From Porphyra umbilicalis (taxonomy: Eukaryota; Rhodophyta; Bangiophyceae; Bangiales; Bangiaceae), in contig KV919039.1 of the NCBI GenBank assembly GCA_002049455.2, positions 41,630-105,629 of the forward strand: 64,000 bases of DNA, read 5' to 3'. Positions 47,240-57,945 of this stretch are shown piece by piece. How positions within the stretch are numbered: position 1 is the stretch's first letter; each line of letters begins with the position of its first letter. The position numbers and the translations under genes were made by a program. Below the pieces are notes generated by a model that worked only from the letters and a program-made list of their open reading frames with translations, was not told the DNA's origin and did no database searches.

Positions 47240-48454
47240 CCCTTGCGGCCGCCGCCGCCGCGATATGCTCATGAGCAACATACCCGCCACGCCTCTGCTC
47301 AACGACCATGTTGTGCAGAATGTCGGCCGCATTTCCGGCAAGCATCATCTGATAAACAGAGCCAAAGCGGCCAGGGTGCAGAAGAGTGTGGAACCTCGCG
47401 GTCAGAACTCCGTATATCCGCTCGACATCCTTGCGCAGCGCTTCCTAGAGCCGGCTGAAACTTTTTTCTGCGGGTGTGATGGGGTTGGGGTACGGAGAAG
47501 CGAAAAATGGATACTTCGGATACACACTGTCAGTACGTTAATACAACAAACGACGTGAAAGACCATAAACACAGAAAGAGAAAGACTTCGGCAGCCACGC
47601 ACCCTCCACCACATCAACATACAACGGTGAGATGCGGAACACGATGAGGTCATTGAGGCTCCCCGGCGCCCCGATACAGAAATGTCAAATGTCAATGTCC
47701 TCATCACAAACCGTCTCCATGTCAATGGAGCGCCACTTCTTGCGGTTCTGATACTACCCAGCAAGCCCCTTTGGGCACGCGGCACACTCCCAGTGCGAGC
47801 AGTCGAGGCTGCAGATGCATCTCTGCATGCCTCATTCTGCGTTGCGCTCCAATATGCGCTTGACCTCCTCGGCGCTAGGGGGCCGCAGGTAGACGGGCTC
47901 CCACTCTGCAGCAATCAAGTCAGTCAGCTTCTTGGTGGCCACCTCAATTGCAGACTTGGACAGCCGGACATACTTATCAGCACAATCATACGACTCCCCG
48001 TACGCGAGGACACGGAAGGCGGCCACCAGCTTCTGCAGAGCATAAGCTTGTGGCCGCCCCGTCGCATTGATGCTCTGCCGCCAAAATGGCCAGTCGCGGA
48101 TGGCCGCTTAAATGCGCTTAAAACAGACCGTGGCACACGGAAGCGACGATCAGACGTCTCTTCTTCATACACAGGCGGCTGCCCATCCACACCGAAATAT
48201 TCCCGCATGATGCCGCGCATACCCTAGTCGAAACCACGTGGCCGGTTGGCACGCCGCCCGGCCACAGACCCGACGAATTGCCGTCTGCGCGCTCGTTGCG
48301 CCACATTCCTGCGATGACGGCGCATCAGGAACACAGATTGCGCTGCGACGGCGGCCGAAAGCAACTCGTCCGCGGAGCCCTCCGACTCCCCGCTGCCGTC
48401 ATCGCTCGGCGACCCAGACCCATCATCAGTAGACGCGTTCATCTCCATCCACAA
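47240..48454 (-). pseudogene. PIF/Harbinger DDE transposase, multiply interrupted
   Basis: Read 5' to 3' on the minus strand. The acidic N-terminus ends GRRANRPRGFD, then TAG (48224-48226). Next come MRGIMREYFGVDG and DRRFRVPRSVL; a 1-nt shift follows near 48060; then QKLVAAFRVLAYGESYDCA and YLRPPSAEEVKRIL, then TGA (47832-47834). After that come CICSLDCSHWE (first catalytic Asp, 47802-47804), APGSLNDLIVF (second) and, past three more stops and TAG 47445-47447, EALRKDVERIYGVLTARF (third, Glu). The last block, MMLAGNAADILHNMVVEQRR, is the family's closing helix. All three catalytic residues survive. Family members average ~400 residues, which this matches. The transposase cuts and pastes with the Myb-like partner at 43.9 kb. 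Confidence 0.85.
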
Positions 48455-48780
48455 GTGCAGCCGACGTCAGGAGAGCTAGAGCGGCCGCAGAAGCGGCCGC
48501 AAAGGCGGCCGTCAACACGGCCGCTCACGGCCGCTCACGGCCGCTGCGCCGGCGAAGCAGACGGGCAGAAAGGGGACACGAGATGGGCAACCCCAACGAC
48601 GGCGGAGCCGCAATCGCGGTCCCCCCGACGACGAAGTTGTGATCGACGCGCCGCTGATGGCGGGCGTACCGAGTCGATCAGTCACTCCGCGCCCCCCCCC
48701 CCACAGAAAGTGCAATTGGCAGGTCCCGTGATCGTGCTGCCATTTACGGTGGCGGCCGCGTGACCAAAACTTTGGGCTGC

Positions 48781-50705
48781 GCGGCGCTGCCTGAAAACCC
48801 CCATGCAGTGCCCATTCCCAATAGTGCGTCTGAGCGTGGACTGTCACATGCCCGCCACACAATCATGCGCTGCGCGGAACCCCCCCCCCCTACCGGCTCC
48901 CAGCGCAGGTTGGTGGCACCAGCAGCGCGTAAACTGGGGGCCACCCCACCAAAGATTTCCGCTGCACGACCGCTTTGCGGCCGCGCGCCCACCCGTGCAA
49001 CAGTGCCTCTAGGCGGCCCCCCCCCACTAAGCACACCGTTCAGCCGTGTGGGGGCCGACCCAGAATCGCGCGTGGCGGCGGATGTCCACCATCAAAAACC
49101 GTGTCCCGCCCGCCCCCCCCTCCACAAGGCCCGACCATGAGCGCCGCCGGCGCCTCGAACGGAATCTTTGGCCCCGCACGACCGCATATTCATGGATTTC
49201 AGATCTCGAGACGCCTGTGCGATCGATATCGCAATGTGTGTTTGTCTGCGATCGTCCCGATTTGGGTGTTCGACCCCCCTTTAGGCACAATTGTAGACAG
49301 ATTCGGTTCGCAAAACGTTCGGAAATGCACAAACGTCTGTCCAAACGCCAGTGGTATGGTCGGCCGATGGAGACATGCGGACCTCCTGCGAATCAACGGC
49401 ATATTTCCCGGTTGGACGTATATCTGGCTCACCAGTAGCTCGGTTCGCATATCAGGTTCGCGACGTTGGTGGGATGATCGGTTTTCTCTTATCCCTGCCC
49501 ATACCTGGCAAATATGTCACGTTTAACGAATAATACGCAAAAGCGGTTCGCAACTGACGATGTTGGGTGTGCCCTCGCATCACGGCAATCAAAGTTACTG
49601 TGATCGCCCTTGCCTCCCACAGCCATCCCGGTGCACTTAGCATGCGAGGTCTTTTCAAAACACAGTCACAGCACGGTCACAGCATGCTGTGGTTTGCCGT
49701 GGAACCTGCTCGGATCCCATGATTTTTCGACAACGCGCCACAGTGTCTCGAGCCCATGCCTCCCAGAATAATAGTCTGGTATCTTCACCACTAATCCACG
49801 GGCGCCATGGGCGTGCCAACTACCCCGAATTTGGAGATTTTATCTCCAGTTTATTAGATGATCGTACCCCGGGTATGACATTCGTGACAGAACAAAGACT
49901 GTCACACCGCCCGCAGCTCCTGCCGTCCCTGCTCCCCCCCCCTCCCACTTCCCCGCTGCATTCGCCCCTCCGCCTCCTCTCGTTCCTGTCTTCCACGGAC
50001 TTGTCCGCCGTGGCGCGGGGCTGACGACGCCGACGCCCGAGGACACGTCGGCGGCGTCCGGTCGAGTGAGGAGAGCAGTCGGTCGGTGCGGGTGGCGCCC
50101 TTGCCAACCGACTGGCAATGCGAAATTAGAATTTTGCAAAATTTCCGCGACATACGCTGTGATGTCCCCGTATTGGCTCCACTGGAACTGACCGGCCCCC
50201 CGGCCCGGACTGCGGGGGGGTGGGATTTTCGTGCCGATGGGACTGTGGGGGATGACGACCGGCGGGCGGAGCCATGCACTTACCTCGGATCGCCCACGGG
50301 CCTGTGATGGGCATATATTCGCAGACGCGCGTGCCACGTATCGGCGGCTTGCAAGCGGACCCGATCCTCCGACAGCCAATCACATGCGTCTGCTGGACTT
50401 TCCGCCGCCTCCGCCCAGTCCGTCCGACCTCGGATATCTGCGAAAGACCTTTGGCGTACCGTCTCGCAGATGAAATCAAGGACCCAGTTGTTTTCGTCAG
50501 AGACGCAGGATTTCTATTGCCATCAGGCGCGAACAAGACCGACCGTCGAATCAGCCATGGACCGCCATGCAGCTTGTCAATGCACAGCGACCGCCGACAT
50601 GGACCCTTTCCCCATCCTACTCGCGGGGGCGTTCGTGACGTCCCTAGCGGGGGTAGTACACTCTAGCCCGAGTATCTTTTTATCACCCACCTAATACACA
50701 ACCAG
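48781..50705. other. No gene seen
   Basis: C/G-run-rich to about 49150, then AT-richer. GGTTCGCAACTGACGATG at 49545 is a possible inverted partner of 40276. No domain was recognised in any frame. Confidence 0.35.
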
Positions 50706-50979
50706 TCGCGTTTCTTTTTCCCATATGCGGGCTCGTTACGATCCCCCTTTGAGCGCGCAGTGCGCATGTATGACGGCGCGTTTGATGCCTTGGTGGACAT
50801 TTTGCGTCCGCGCGTACTTCGCCGCGGTCTCACCGCCGAGGTCCGCACAGCTTCGGTCCTGCGCTACATGGGTGGCGGCAGCTAGGTTTACATGGGCATC
50901 GTCTTCGGCGTGCACTCGGAAAGTGTCTACCTTCATTGCGGTCAGCTACCGTGTCGCGCGCCGCGATGTGTGTTCCCAG
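50706..50979 (+). pseudogene. Second PIF/Harbinger transposase remnant (N-terminal part)
   Basis: A plus-strand frame reads SLRSPFERAVRMYDGAFDAL, VDILRPRV, AEVRTASVLRYMGGGS, TAG at 50883-50885, then VYMGIVFGVHSESVYLHCG. This corresponds to the region ahead of the catalytic core in Harbinger transposases: FR+....F..L...+.P.+, then a VE..+...L..+..G..., then FG+..STV. The catalytic part was not recognised downstream. It is not an obvious duplicate of the 47-48 kb copy and probably belongs to a different subfamily. Confidence 0.6.
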
Positions 50980-51837
50980 CGGAGGGAGGGTGGGGGGGAA
51001 CGGTGTGCAGTTTGAAAGGGCGGCGGGTGGGAAGCGTTGCAGCGAACATTGTCATGCAGCGCAGTGCGTCTCGAGTCGGCTGCGGATTCGACTTCTCAGG
51101 CCCTTTCTTAGCCTTTCCTTCGTTCATGTGACGCTTCGTGTGACGAGCTCTCAGCTTGAACAGGTCGCAGTGTGTCGTCTCTTCGTGTGGCAATGTGAGG
51201 CAGAATTCTTTAGATGATTTTAACGTAAGTGATTGACGATCCAAGGGCTGACTTCGAGCGCTCGGTTGCTGGGCTCGACACGGGCGCACACCGATGCTGT
51301 AGAACATCGTGGTTCAACATGCGCTATGAGGGCCACGCCTTTGTTGCCCTCACCTCGTTGCCGGCGCCTCGTTGCCGAACCAGACAGCCTGAAATCGAAC
51401 CCTCGGCGCCACGTTCGCCGAACCAGGATAGCCTTCCTGGATGGTCCATGCAGCAGGCTGTGCAGAACCGGGGAAGAATTCCGTTGGTGGCGGAGCTTGG
51501 GCCCACCATGATACCCGTAGTGTAGGCTTGTATCGCGCTGCGGGTGTACTGAGGAATCCTCGAATTTATGCTGTCGGACAGCAACGGCGACGGAGAGGCG
51601 GCCATCAGTCACAGGGCAGCGTAGGGGGCCAGCTGGTCATTCGGACAAGGCTGGGGAGCGTGGGGCGCTGCCGACGAAGGGGGAAAATGTGTCCCGACTC
51701 GACTGTGGCGTCGCTTTTGGCTGCAGCCAGCAGGAGGGGACGGACTCGAATGTCCATCACACCAGTCAAATTGGAACTGATTGTGTCGAAGTTCGTACTT
51801 GAAATCGGTCGTTACGACCAGCACGTCTCATGGTCGA

Positions 51838-51896
51838 TGTGATCACATGAAGCAACGTCGGAAAGTTCTTCTCCGACGTTGCTTCGTGTGATCACA
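51838..51896. repeat. 25-bp inverted repeat (hairpin), one mismatch
   Basis: Arms 51838-51862 and 51872-51896 pair at 24 of 25 positions around a 9-nt loop. The arms include TGTGATCACA and GAAGCAACGTCGGA. Nearby ATCACATGCGATCACA repeats the outer motif. It could be a foldback MITE remnant. Confidence 0.85.
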
Positions 51897-52087
51897 TGCG
51901 ATCACACTGTTTCGCGTTGCAGCCAATAACTGGCCGCCCCACATCATCACATGAACCGTCACACGAACGAAACCGCAGCTAAGAAAGGGCCTCCGGCATG
52001 TTCGCAGCGGCGTATGTCGCCACACCGGCGAGGAGCTTCCGGATTGTCGACAATTCGTTTGACAGTTCTTGCAAGAGAAGAATTGTA

Positions 52088-55000
52088 TTGCTGTTTGCCC
52101 AATTTTGGCCGATGCCAAGCGCTACGCAAGCAACAGAGGCACTGTACATTTCAACAATAACTTTTCTGATTTTTGTGTAACTCCCATGACTGCGTCAAAT
52201 ATTGAGTGTGGACGATTTGATCTCAAAATTGAGATAGACAGGTCGGAAGCCCCTGGCTGACGGCGTCGTCGCTGTCGTCAACATCCATAGGCTATTGGTG
52301 GTCCTCGGCGGGGGGGGCGGGGGGTTCGGGCGGCGGCGGCAGCGGGGCAGGTGCTATGAAAGCCCGCCCCGCCGCCGCACCCGACGTGCGGCGGCCAGCG
52401 CGGCTGTGGCGGCGGCGCGATCGCTGCCGCGCCGCCGCCGCCGCAGATCAGGTCGGCGGCGCGGCGGCGGTGCGGCGGCGCGGCGGCGGCGGCGCAGTGG
52501 CGGCGGCAGGGTGGCGGCGGCAAGGCGGCGGCTGCGAGGCGGCGACGCGGCGGCGCGGCAAGGCCGTTGGTGCGTGAGGGCTGTCGGTGCGGTCGTCGCC
52601 AGAGGGGGAGGGGGTTTCGGTCGGCGGCGGCGGCGGGGCGGGTGCTGTAAAAGCCCGCTCCGCCGCCGCACCGGACGTGTGGTGGCCGCCGCGGCGTTGG
52701 CGGCGGTGCAATCGCCGCAGCCGCCGCAGATCAGGGCAGCGGCGTGGCGGCGGGGCGGCGCTGGTGCGGCCGCGGCATGGCGGCGGCAGCAAGGCGGCGG
52801 CGCGGCGGCGCGGGGGTGAATGTGGTGCGTGGGGCCTGTCGTTGCGGTCTTCGGCATGGGGGCGGGTGTTTCCGGGCGGCGGTGGCGGCGAGGTGGGTGC
52901 TGAAAAAGCCCGCCCCGCCGCCGCACCCACATGCGGCAGCCCCCACGGCCGCGGCGGCGGCACGATCGTTGCCGCGCCGCTGCCCCCACACGCCAGGTCG
53001 GCCGCGGCGGCGGTGCGGCGGCGTGACGGCGGCGGCAAGACGTCGGCAGCAAGGTGACGGCGCGGCGGCGAGCGGGTGAATTCGGTGCGTGAAGGCTGTC
53101 GGTGCGGTCGTCGGCGTGGGGGCGGGGGTTTTCTGGCGGCGTCGGCGGCGGGGTGGGTGCTGAAGAAGCCCGCCCCGCCGCAGCCCCCGAGATGCGGCGG
53201 CTGTCGTCTTGATGGCGGTGGCCTGATCGTTGCCACACTGTCGTCGCCGCATGCCTGGTCGGCGGCGCGGCGGCGGTGCGCGGCGGCGTGGCGGCGGCGG
53301 CAAAACGGCGCCAGCAAGGTGGCGGCGCGGCGGTGCGGGGGTGAATTTCATGCGTGCGGGCTGTCGGTGCGGTCGTCGGCGAGGGGGGGGGGGCTTCGGG
53401 TGGCGGCGGCGGTGGGGCGGGTGCTGAAAAAGCCCGCCCCGCCGCCGCACCCGCATGCGGCGGTTCCCATGGCCGCGGCGGCGGCACGATCGTTGCCGCG
53501 CCGCTGCCGCCGCACGCCAGGTCGGCGACGCGGCGGCGGTGCGGCGGCGTGGCGGCGGCGGCAAGACAGCGCCAGCAAGGTGGCGGCGCGGCGGTGCGGG
53601 GGTGAATTCGATGCGTGGGGGCTGTCGGTGCGGTTGTCGGCGAGGGCGGGGGGGGCTTCGGGTGGCGGCGGCGTCGGAACGGGTGCCGAAAAAGCCCGAC
53701 CCGTCGCCGCACCCGCATGCGGCGACCCCCACCGCCGCGACGGCGGCACGATCGTTGCCGCGCCGCCGCCGCCGCACGCCAGGTCGGCGGCGCGGCGGCG
53801 GTGCGGCGGCGCGGCGGCGGCGGCGGCAAGGCGGTTGCGCGGCGGCGCGGGGGGGCTGTTGGTGGACGGGGGCTGCTCGTGCTGTCATCGGCGGCGTGGG
53901 GTGGCTTCCGGGCTGCTACGGCGGCAGGGCGGGTGTTGTAAAAGCCCGCCCCGGAGCCGCCCCCGACTTGCGGCGGCCGTCGCCGCGATGCCAGCGGCGC
54001 GATTGTTGCCGCGCCATCGCCGCCGCACATCAAGTCGGCGGCGCGGCGGCGGTGCGGCGGCGCGGCGGCGGCGGCATGGTGGAAGCGGCAACCCAGCGGT
54101 GCGGCGGCGCGGGGGGGCTGTTTGTGCGCATGGGCGGTTGATGCGGTCGTCGGCGGGGGGGGGGGGGCTTCCGAGCGGCGGCGGCGGCGAAGCGGGTGCT
54201 GAAAAAGCCCGCCCCGCCGCCGCACCCGCATGCGGCGGCCGCCGCCGCTGCGGCGGCGGTGCTATCGTCTTCGCGCCGCCGCCGCCACGCACCAGGTCGG
54301 CGTCGCCGCGGCGGTGCGGCGGCGCAGCGGCGGCGGCGCAGCGGCGGTGGCAAGGTTGCGGCACGGCCGCGCGGGGGCGCTGTCTATTACCGGCGGCTGA
54401 TGGTGCTGTCGTCGGCATGGCGAGGCCGTTGCTGCACGCGGGCTGTAGCGGCGCTGCCGTCGGTGCCGCCGCCGAGGTGGTTGGCGACGCAGCGGCGCGG
54501 CGGCGCGAGGGTTTGTCAAGCGTGCTGGGTTATGGTTCTCTATGTCCGGAAGCTTACAAATGAGGACCATCTTTGTTTTGACGGGATATAGAGGTTGTAA
54601 AAACGCAAAACTATCTTCACGAGGCGCCGACGTGTCTCCAGGGACTTAAGGAACCACGACGCTGCAGGGGTTGGGCTCAAAAGATGGCGGTGGGTGGTTT
54701 GGGAGCGGATACTGAGGGGGTGGTGGCGGGGTCGACGAGAAGTGGTGCATCATGCAAGGCACCGTTGGCAAGACGCAGCGGCCAAGCCGTCGACGAGAGC
54801 GATCACTGGCAGGACGCCGAGCTGTGCTCAGGCTGTCCCGCATATTCAGGCGCCTGCCGTCAGATTCTCTGCACTCCGAGTCGCTTCGAAGCCGCAGTCA
54901 CTCAATTTGTTGCAACCCGGGCCAGCGCTGGCTCCGTTTGGGAGCGAGGTCCAAGAAGCTTGCGCATCTCACATCTGAGCCCGTTCGTGACACCCTCGAT

Positions 55001-55267
55001 GGGAATGACATTGACCAGGTCAAGGAATGCATCCCAGACAAATGCGCACCAAGCAGGACAGCTGTGGTAATGACGTGCCAGCGGCAGCTGGTGCTCATGA
55101 ATATATTCTGAAAAATACGGCCGATCCTGACTTTGAACCAATCAGACGAGCCTGATACTGGCTTGCACGAGCATCTTGAACAGAAACGCTCATGCAATTG
55201 TGAACTGTACGATTGGTCGACACGCCGACGAAGCGCTTGGCATCGGCCAAAATTGGGCAAACAGCAA
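52088..55267. mobile_element. TA-flanked element carrying a satellite array, 3.18 kb
   Basis: Ends 52088-52123 and 55232-55267 are perfect 36-bp inverted repeats beginning TTGCTGTTTGCCCAATTTTG. TA precedes the left end (52086-52087) and follows the right (55268-55269), as for Tc1/mariner insertions. The interior holds 8 tandem ~263-bp units (52.32-54.50 kb) flanked by AT-richer unique sequence. There is no transposase. The perfect ends suggest recent activity. The end sequence belongs to the group shared with 15861, 56401 and 58633. Confidence 0.82.
52320..54500. repeat. ~263-bp satellite, eight tandem units
   Basis: A marker block, GTGCTGAAAAAGCCCGCCCC followed by GCCGCCGCACCCGCATGCGG, recurs at about 52351, 52641, 52898, 53158, 53420, 53681, 53933 and 54197. 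Spacings are 290, 257, 260, 262, 261, 252 and 264 bp. The rest of each unit is CGG-rich. Frames of 625 codons on the minus strand and 495 on the plus strand cross it, but they have only Ala/Arg/Pro repeats and are judged non-coding. Confidence 0.9.
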
Positions 55268-55729
55268 TAAACACACGAGACGTGGAGTTCTCTGTTTTCA
55301 GACGGTACACCGCGGTACACAGTCATTGCGCATTTTTATCAGTCCCGCTTATAAGGTACCCTGCTTTACAACTGAGCCCAACTCGATCGCTCCAGTGCGG
55401 GGCCCACCGCACTTGATGGCACTCGAAATGATGATTCACAGCTGATCTGTGATCGAGTAATTTGTTGCCTCAAGTCTGTCAGAATTTGCCTTCCTGCCCC
55501 CCCAGGAACACCTCGTGAAGAACGGGGCACAAGTCTTGCCACGCCTTTCCGTGTCTCATTGCACCATTCATGATTCCAATCCACGATCGAGCGTCATGAG
55601 CGCCTCGGGTGGTTGTCGTTTCGGAACTGATTGTCCAATCAGATACAAATTAACACGTGGGCTACAAAGTGCTCCACCCTGCTTTACAAGCGCACAATGA
55701 CTGTAAACTTCTCCCTGACCTTTAGGATT
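55268..55729. other. No gene seen
   Basis: Lower-GC spacer. TACAAGCGCACAATGACTGT at 55685-55705 is repeated in direct orientation at 58531-58551, on the far side of the inverted-repeat structure. Confidence 0.4.
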
Positions 55730-56400
55730 CCAGGCACGTGCGTGCAATACCCTGGTCTTAGGGCTGTTGCGCGCTCGGCGACGCATCGACACCGGGCGCG
55801 CCGGCCGGCTCCATAGCCGGAAGCGCGCACGGGGGCACGTATAGCCACATTGCCGTGGCGGGGGGAACGTGGGGCGGGAAAAGGTGTGCCGCCGCCGCCA
55901 CCGCAGCGGCGGCGGCCCGCTGGCGTCACGCGACGCCCGCGGGAGGGGCTGTCACTCCGCCGCGCATCTGCGCACGGTGGGAGGGGCGGCCGACACGGCG
56001 CACGGACCGGCAGGTGGGACCGACCGCTGAGCGACGGGGTGCCTCTAACCGCGCCGCTAGATGGCGTCAACAACCGCCGACGCGCCGCCGCAACTGAAGC
56101 TGGCGCGCAGGCACGATCACTCGGGGGTCATTGTGGGCGCGTCGAACCCCGCAAGTCGCTGCGCGCGGTCGCGGCGAGCAACGTTGCTCGTTGCAACGCA
56201 GGGCAGTAGGGAGGGGCAGGGGGGCAGGCGCCGTCCGGGCCCTGTGACACCTGTGGCAGGACAGTCCTTCTTAGCCACATACATCCATTCGCTTTTAGCG
56301 TCATCGCGACCCTTCCAACACTGACACGCCCTCAGATCCCTGAGGACACGAATGCAGACTGCCACCTCTGAAGCGGAGAGCAAGTTCCGTGATCCAAGTA

Positions 56401-57856
56401 TTGCAGACCGCCCAATTTTGGCCGATCCGAACAAGAACACAAGCACTCATGTGTTTTCAAACATTTTTGATAACTCCGCACTTATATCGCATTTATCCAG
56501 GCATGTTTCACAGCAAGTCGGCGAGTAAATTAAATTGAATCTGGAGCCGGTACAAGAGCCGGCGGTCGGGGACCCGGCCGCCGTCGTGCCGACAGCTGCG
56601 CCGCACCCCCCCACCCCCCCCCCCCGCTTGCCCACGGCCGTCACTATCGCCGGCGCCCCCGTCGCTCCGCCGATCGCGGGCAGCTGTCGCCCTTTTGCTG
56701 GGACAGGGTGTCTCACGGAGGTATGCGTCGTTCGCGCACACTCCAGGGGGTCCGCTTCTCTTTTCGGGGGGGGCCGTGAGGGGGGGGGGGGCGCACGGGT
56801 GCTCATTGCATGGCGGCAGGCGCGATCGTTGATGCTGTGCTGCTTGTCTCTGTGTGCTTTTGTTGTAAATTTTGGCCCCTTCCCTGTAGCGCGCGACATC
56901 GGTGGTGAACATGGTCTGTCATCAGCCTGTACTCTCTGCTTGAGTCGTCCATGTGCCCCCCCCCCCTCCCTTGTTTGTGTCCGCCGTCCTTGTAGGCGCA
57001 TCTGGAAAACATGGGGCATTCTGGTTCACGCTCAGTGGGGTGTTCTGGCGGGCGGCGTGGACAGTGGCGGTGGGGGTGGGAGGGCGTGAAGAGTCAAATC
57101 TGCGCATGCACTGGATCGCACTCAAAAACAACACAGGCAGACGCGCCGTCTTTTTCTTCCCTCTTTGTTCACTCTCCCGCTACGTGGGTAGTCTTTCCCC
57201 CTCTTTTGCCGGGGCGTGAGCAATGATCCCAACTGTTGCGCCACTTGGGGGGGGGGGACAGCAGCGCGGCGAAGACGAAGACGACAACGCGCGAGCAGCA
57301 ACGGACAGCCAATCAGCGACCGAATTAAATGTGCAAGGATCTTGCGTCCCAGCCAATCAGCAGGTGTGGAGCTGTAAAGAGGGGCCCCTTCCGACAGTCG
57401 GCGTGTGCTGCGGCCCGACCCAGGTCATTCGGGCCCCCTCGCAGTCCCGTCGTTTCCCTTCGTTTCTCGTCGTTTCTCGTCGTTTCTCGGGCGTTCCGCC
57501 TCGGATCCGCATCAGATGCGGGCTCCGGGGCCCCGAAGTTCTGCAAGACAGGCCAGATCCAGGCAGAATCGCCTGAGAGACGTGCACTGCGACAATAGTG
57601 CGGTGCACCTTGTGCGACCTTCAGATCTTTTCGAGTCATGTTCGGACCAAATCACCCGTAGAAGGGGAGCCAGGGCAGCCCCCCATTCATCAATTCTCTG
57701 ACAGCTCTATTCTCACTCAGATGTTTCCAAAAATAGAGCCTGAGATGTACTGTGATTTGGTCCTTAAAGGCTGTCAGTCCGTACTTCGCACTCTTGTTCT
57801 CGTCCCCCTTGTGCTTGTGTTCCTGTTCGGATCGGCCAAAATTGGGCGGTCTGCAA
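56401..57856. mobile_element. TA-flanked element, 1.46 kb, at the palindrome centre
   Basis: Terminal inverted repeats 56401-56445 and 57812-57856 match at 44 of 45 positions, beginning TTGCAGACCGCCCAATTTTG. TA flanks both ends (56399-56400 and 57857-57858). The interior has no recognisable protein, only C-run and G-run tracts near 56600 and 56770, and a T-rich GTTTCTCGTC repeat near 57450-57490. Confidence 0.83.
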
Positions 57857-57945
57857 TATATGTGTGCATCACTACACTTTGAGAGCACCCTGTACTAAAG
57901 GCCAGGGAACAGGGTGCTCTCAAAGTGTAGTGATGCACACATATA
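57857..57945. repeat. Perfect 37-bp hairpin with 15-nt loop
   Basis: Arms 57857-57893 and 57909-57945 are exact reverse complements. The loop is 57894-57908. It directly abuts the TA-flanked element and begins and ends with TATA, so it may itself be a TA-flanked foldback insert. A 37-bp perfect stem is also the size of small-RNA precursors, but no expression evidence is available. Confidence 0.93.

Larger units (their letters stand above)
41210..48780. mobile_element. Decayed PIF/Harbinger element region rich in GCGGCCGC
   Basis: Within 7.6 kb lie the two proteins that define PIF/Harbinger transposons: a Myb/SANT-like protein (plus strand, 43.9 kb) and a DDE transposase (minus strand, 47.2-48.45 kb). 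They are separated by GC-rich DNA with two minisatellites. GCGGCCGC and GGCGGCCG sites are scattered through the whole interval and fade outside it. Exact ends were not identified; limits given are those of the GCGGCCGC-rich sequence. Both genes have several stops and shifts. Confidence 0.55.

Noticed and set aside
41210-48780. A CRISPR-like array, because of regularly spaced repeats
   Set aside because: Units are contiguous minisatellites without unique spacers, and the DNA is eukaryotic with no cas genes.
40276-49566. Terminal inverted repeats of the Harbinger element
   Set aside because: Only 18 of 22 bases match and no 3-bp target duplication could be placed; kept as a weak repeat entry, not as element ends.
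52354-54563. Frames of 625 (minus) and 495 (plus) codons across the CGG-rich array
   Set aside because: They are by-products of tandem GC-rich repeats, present on both strands and in several frames, with only Ala/Arg/Pro repeats and no domain.
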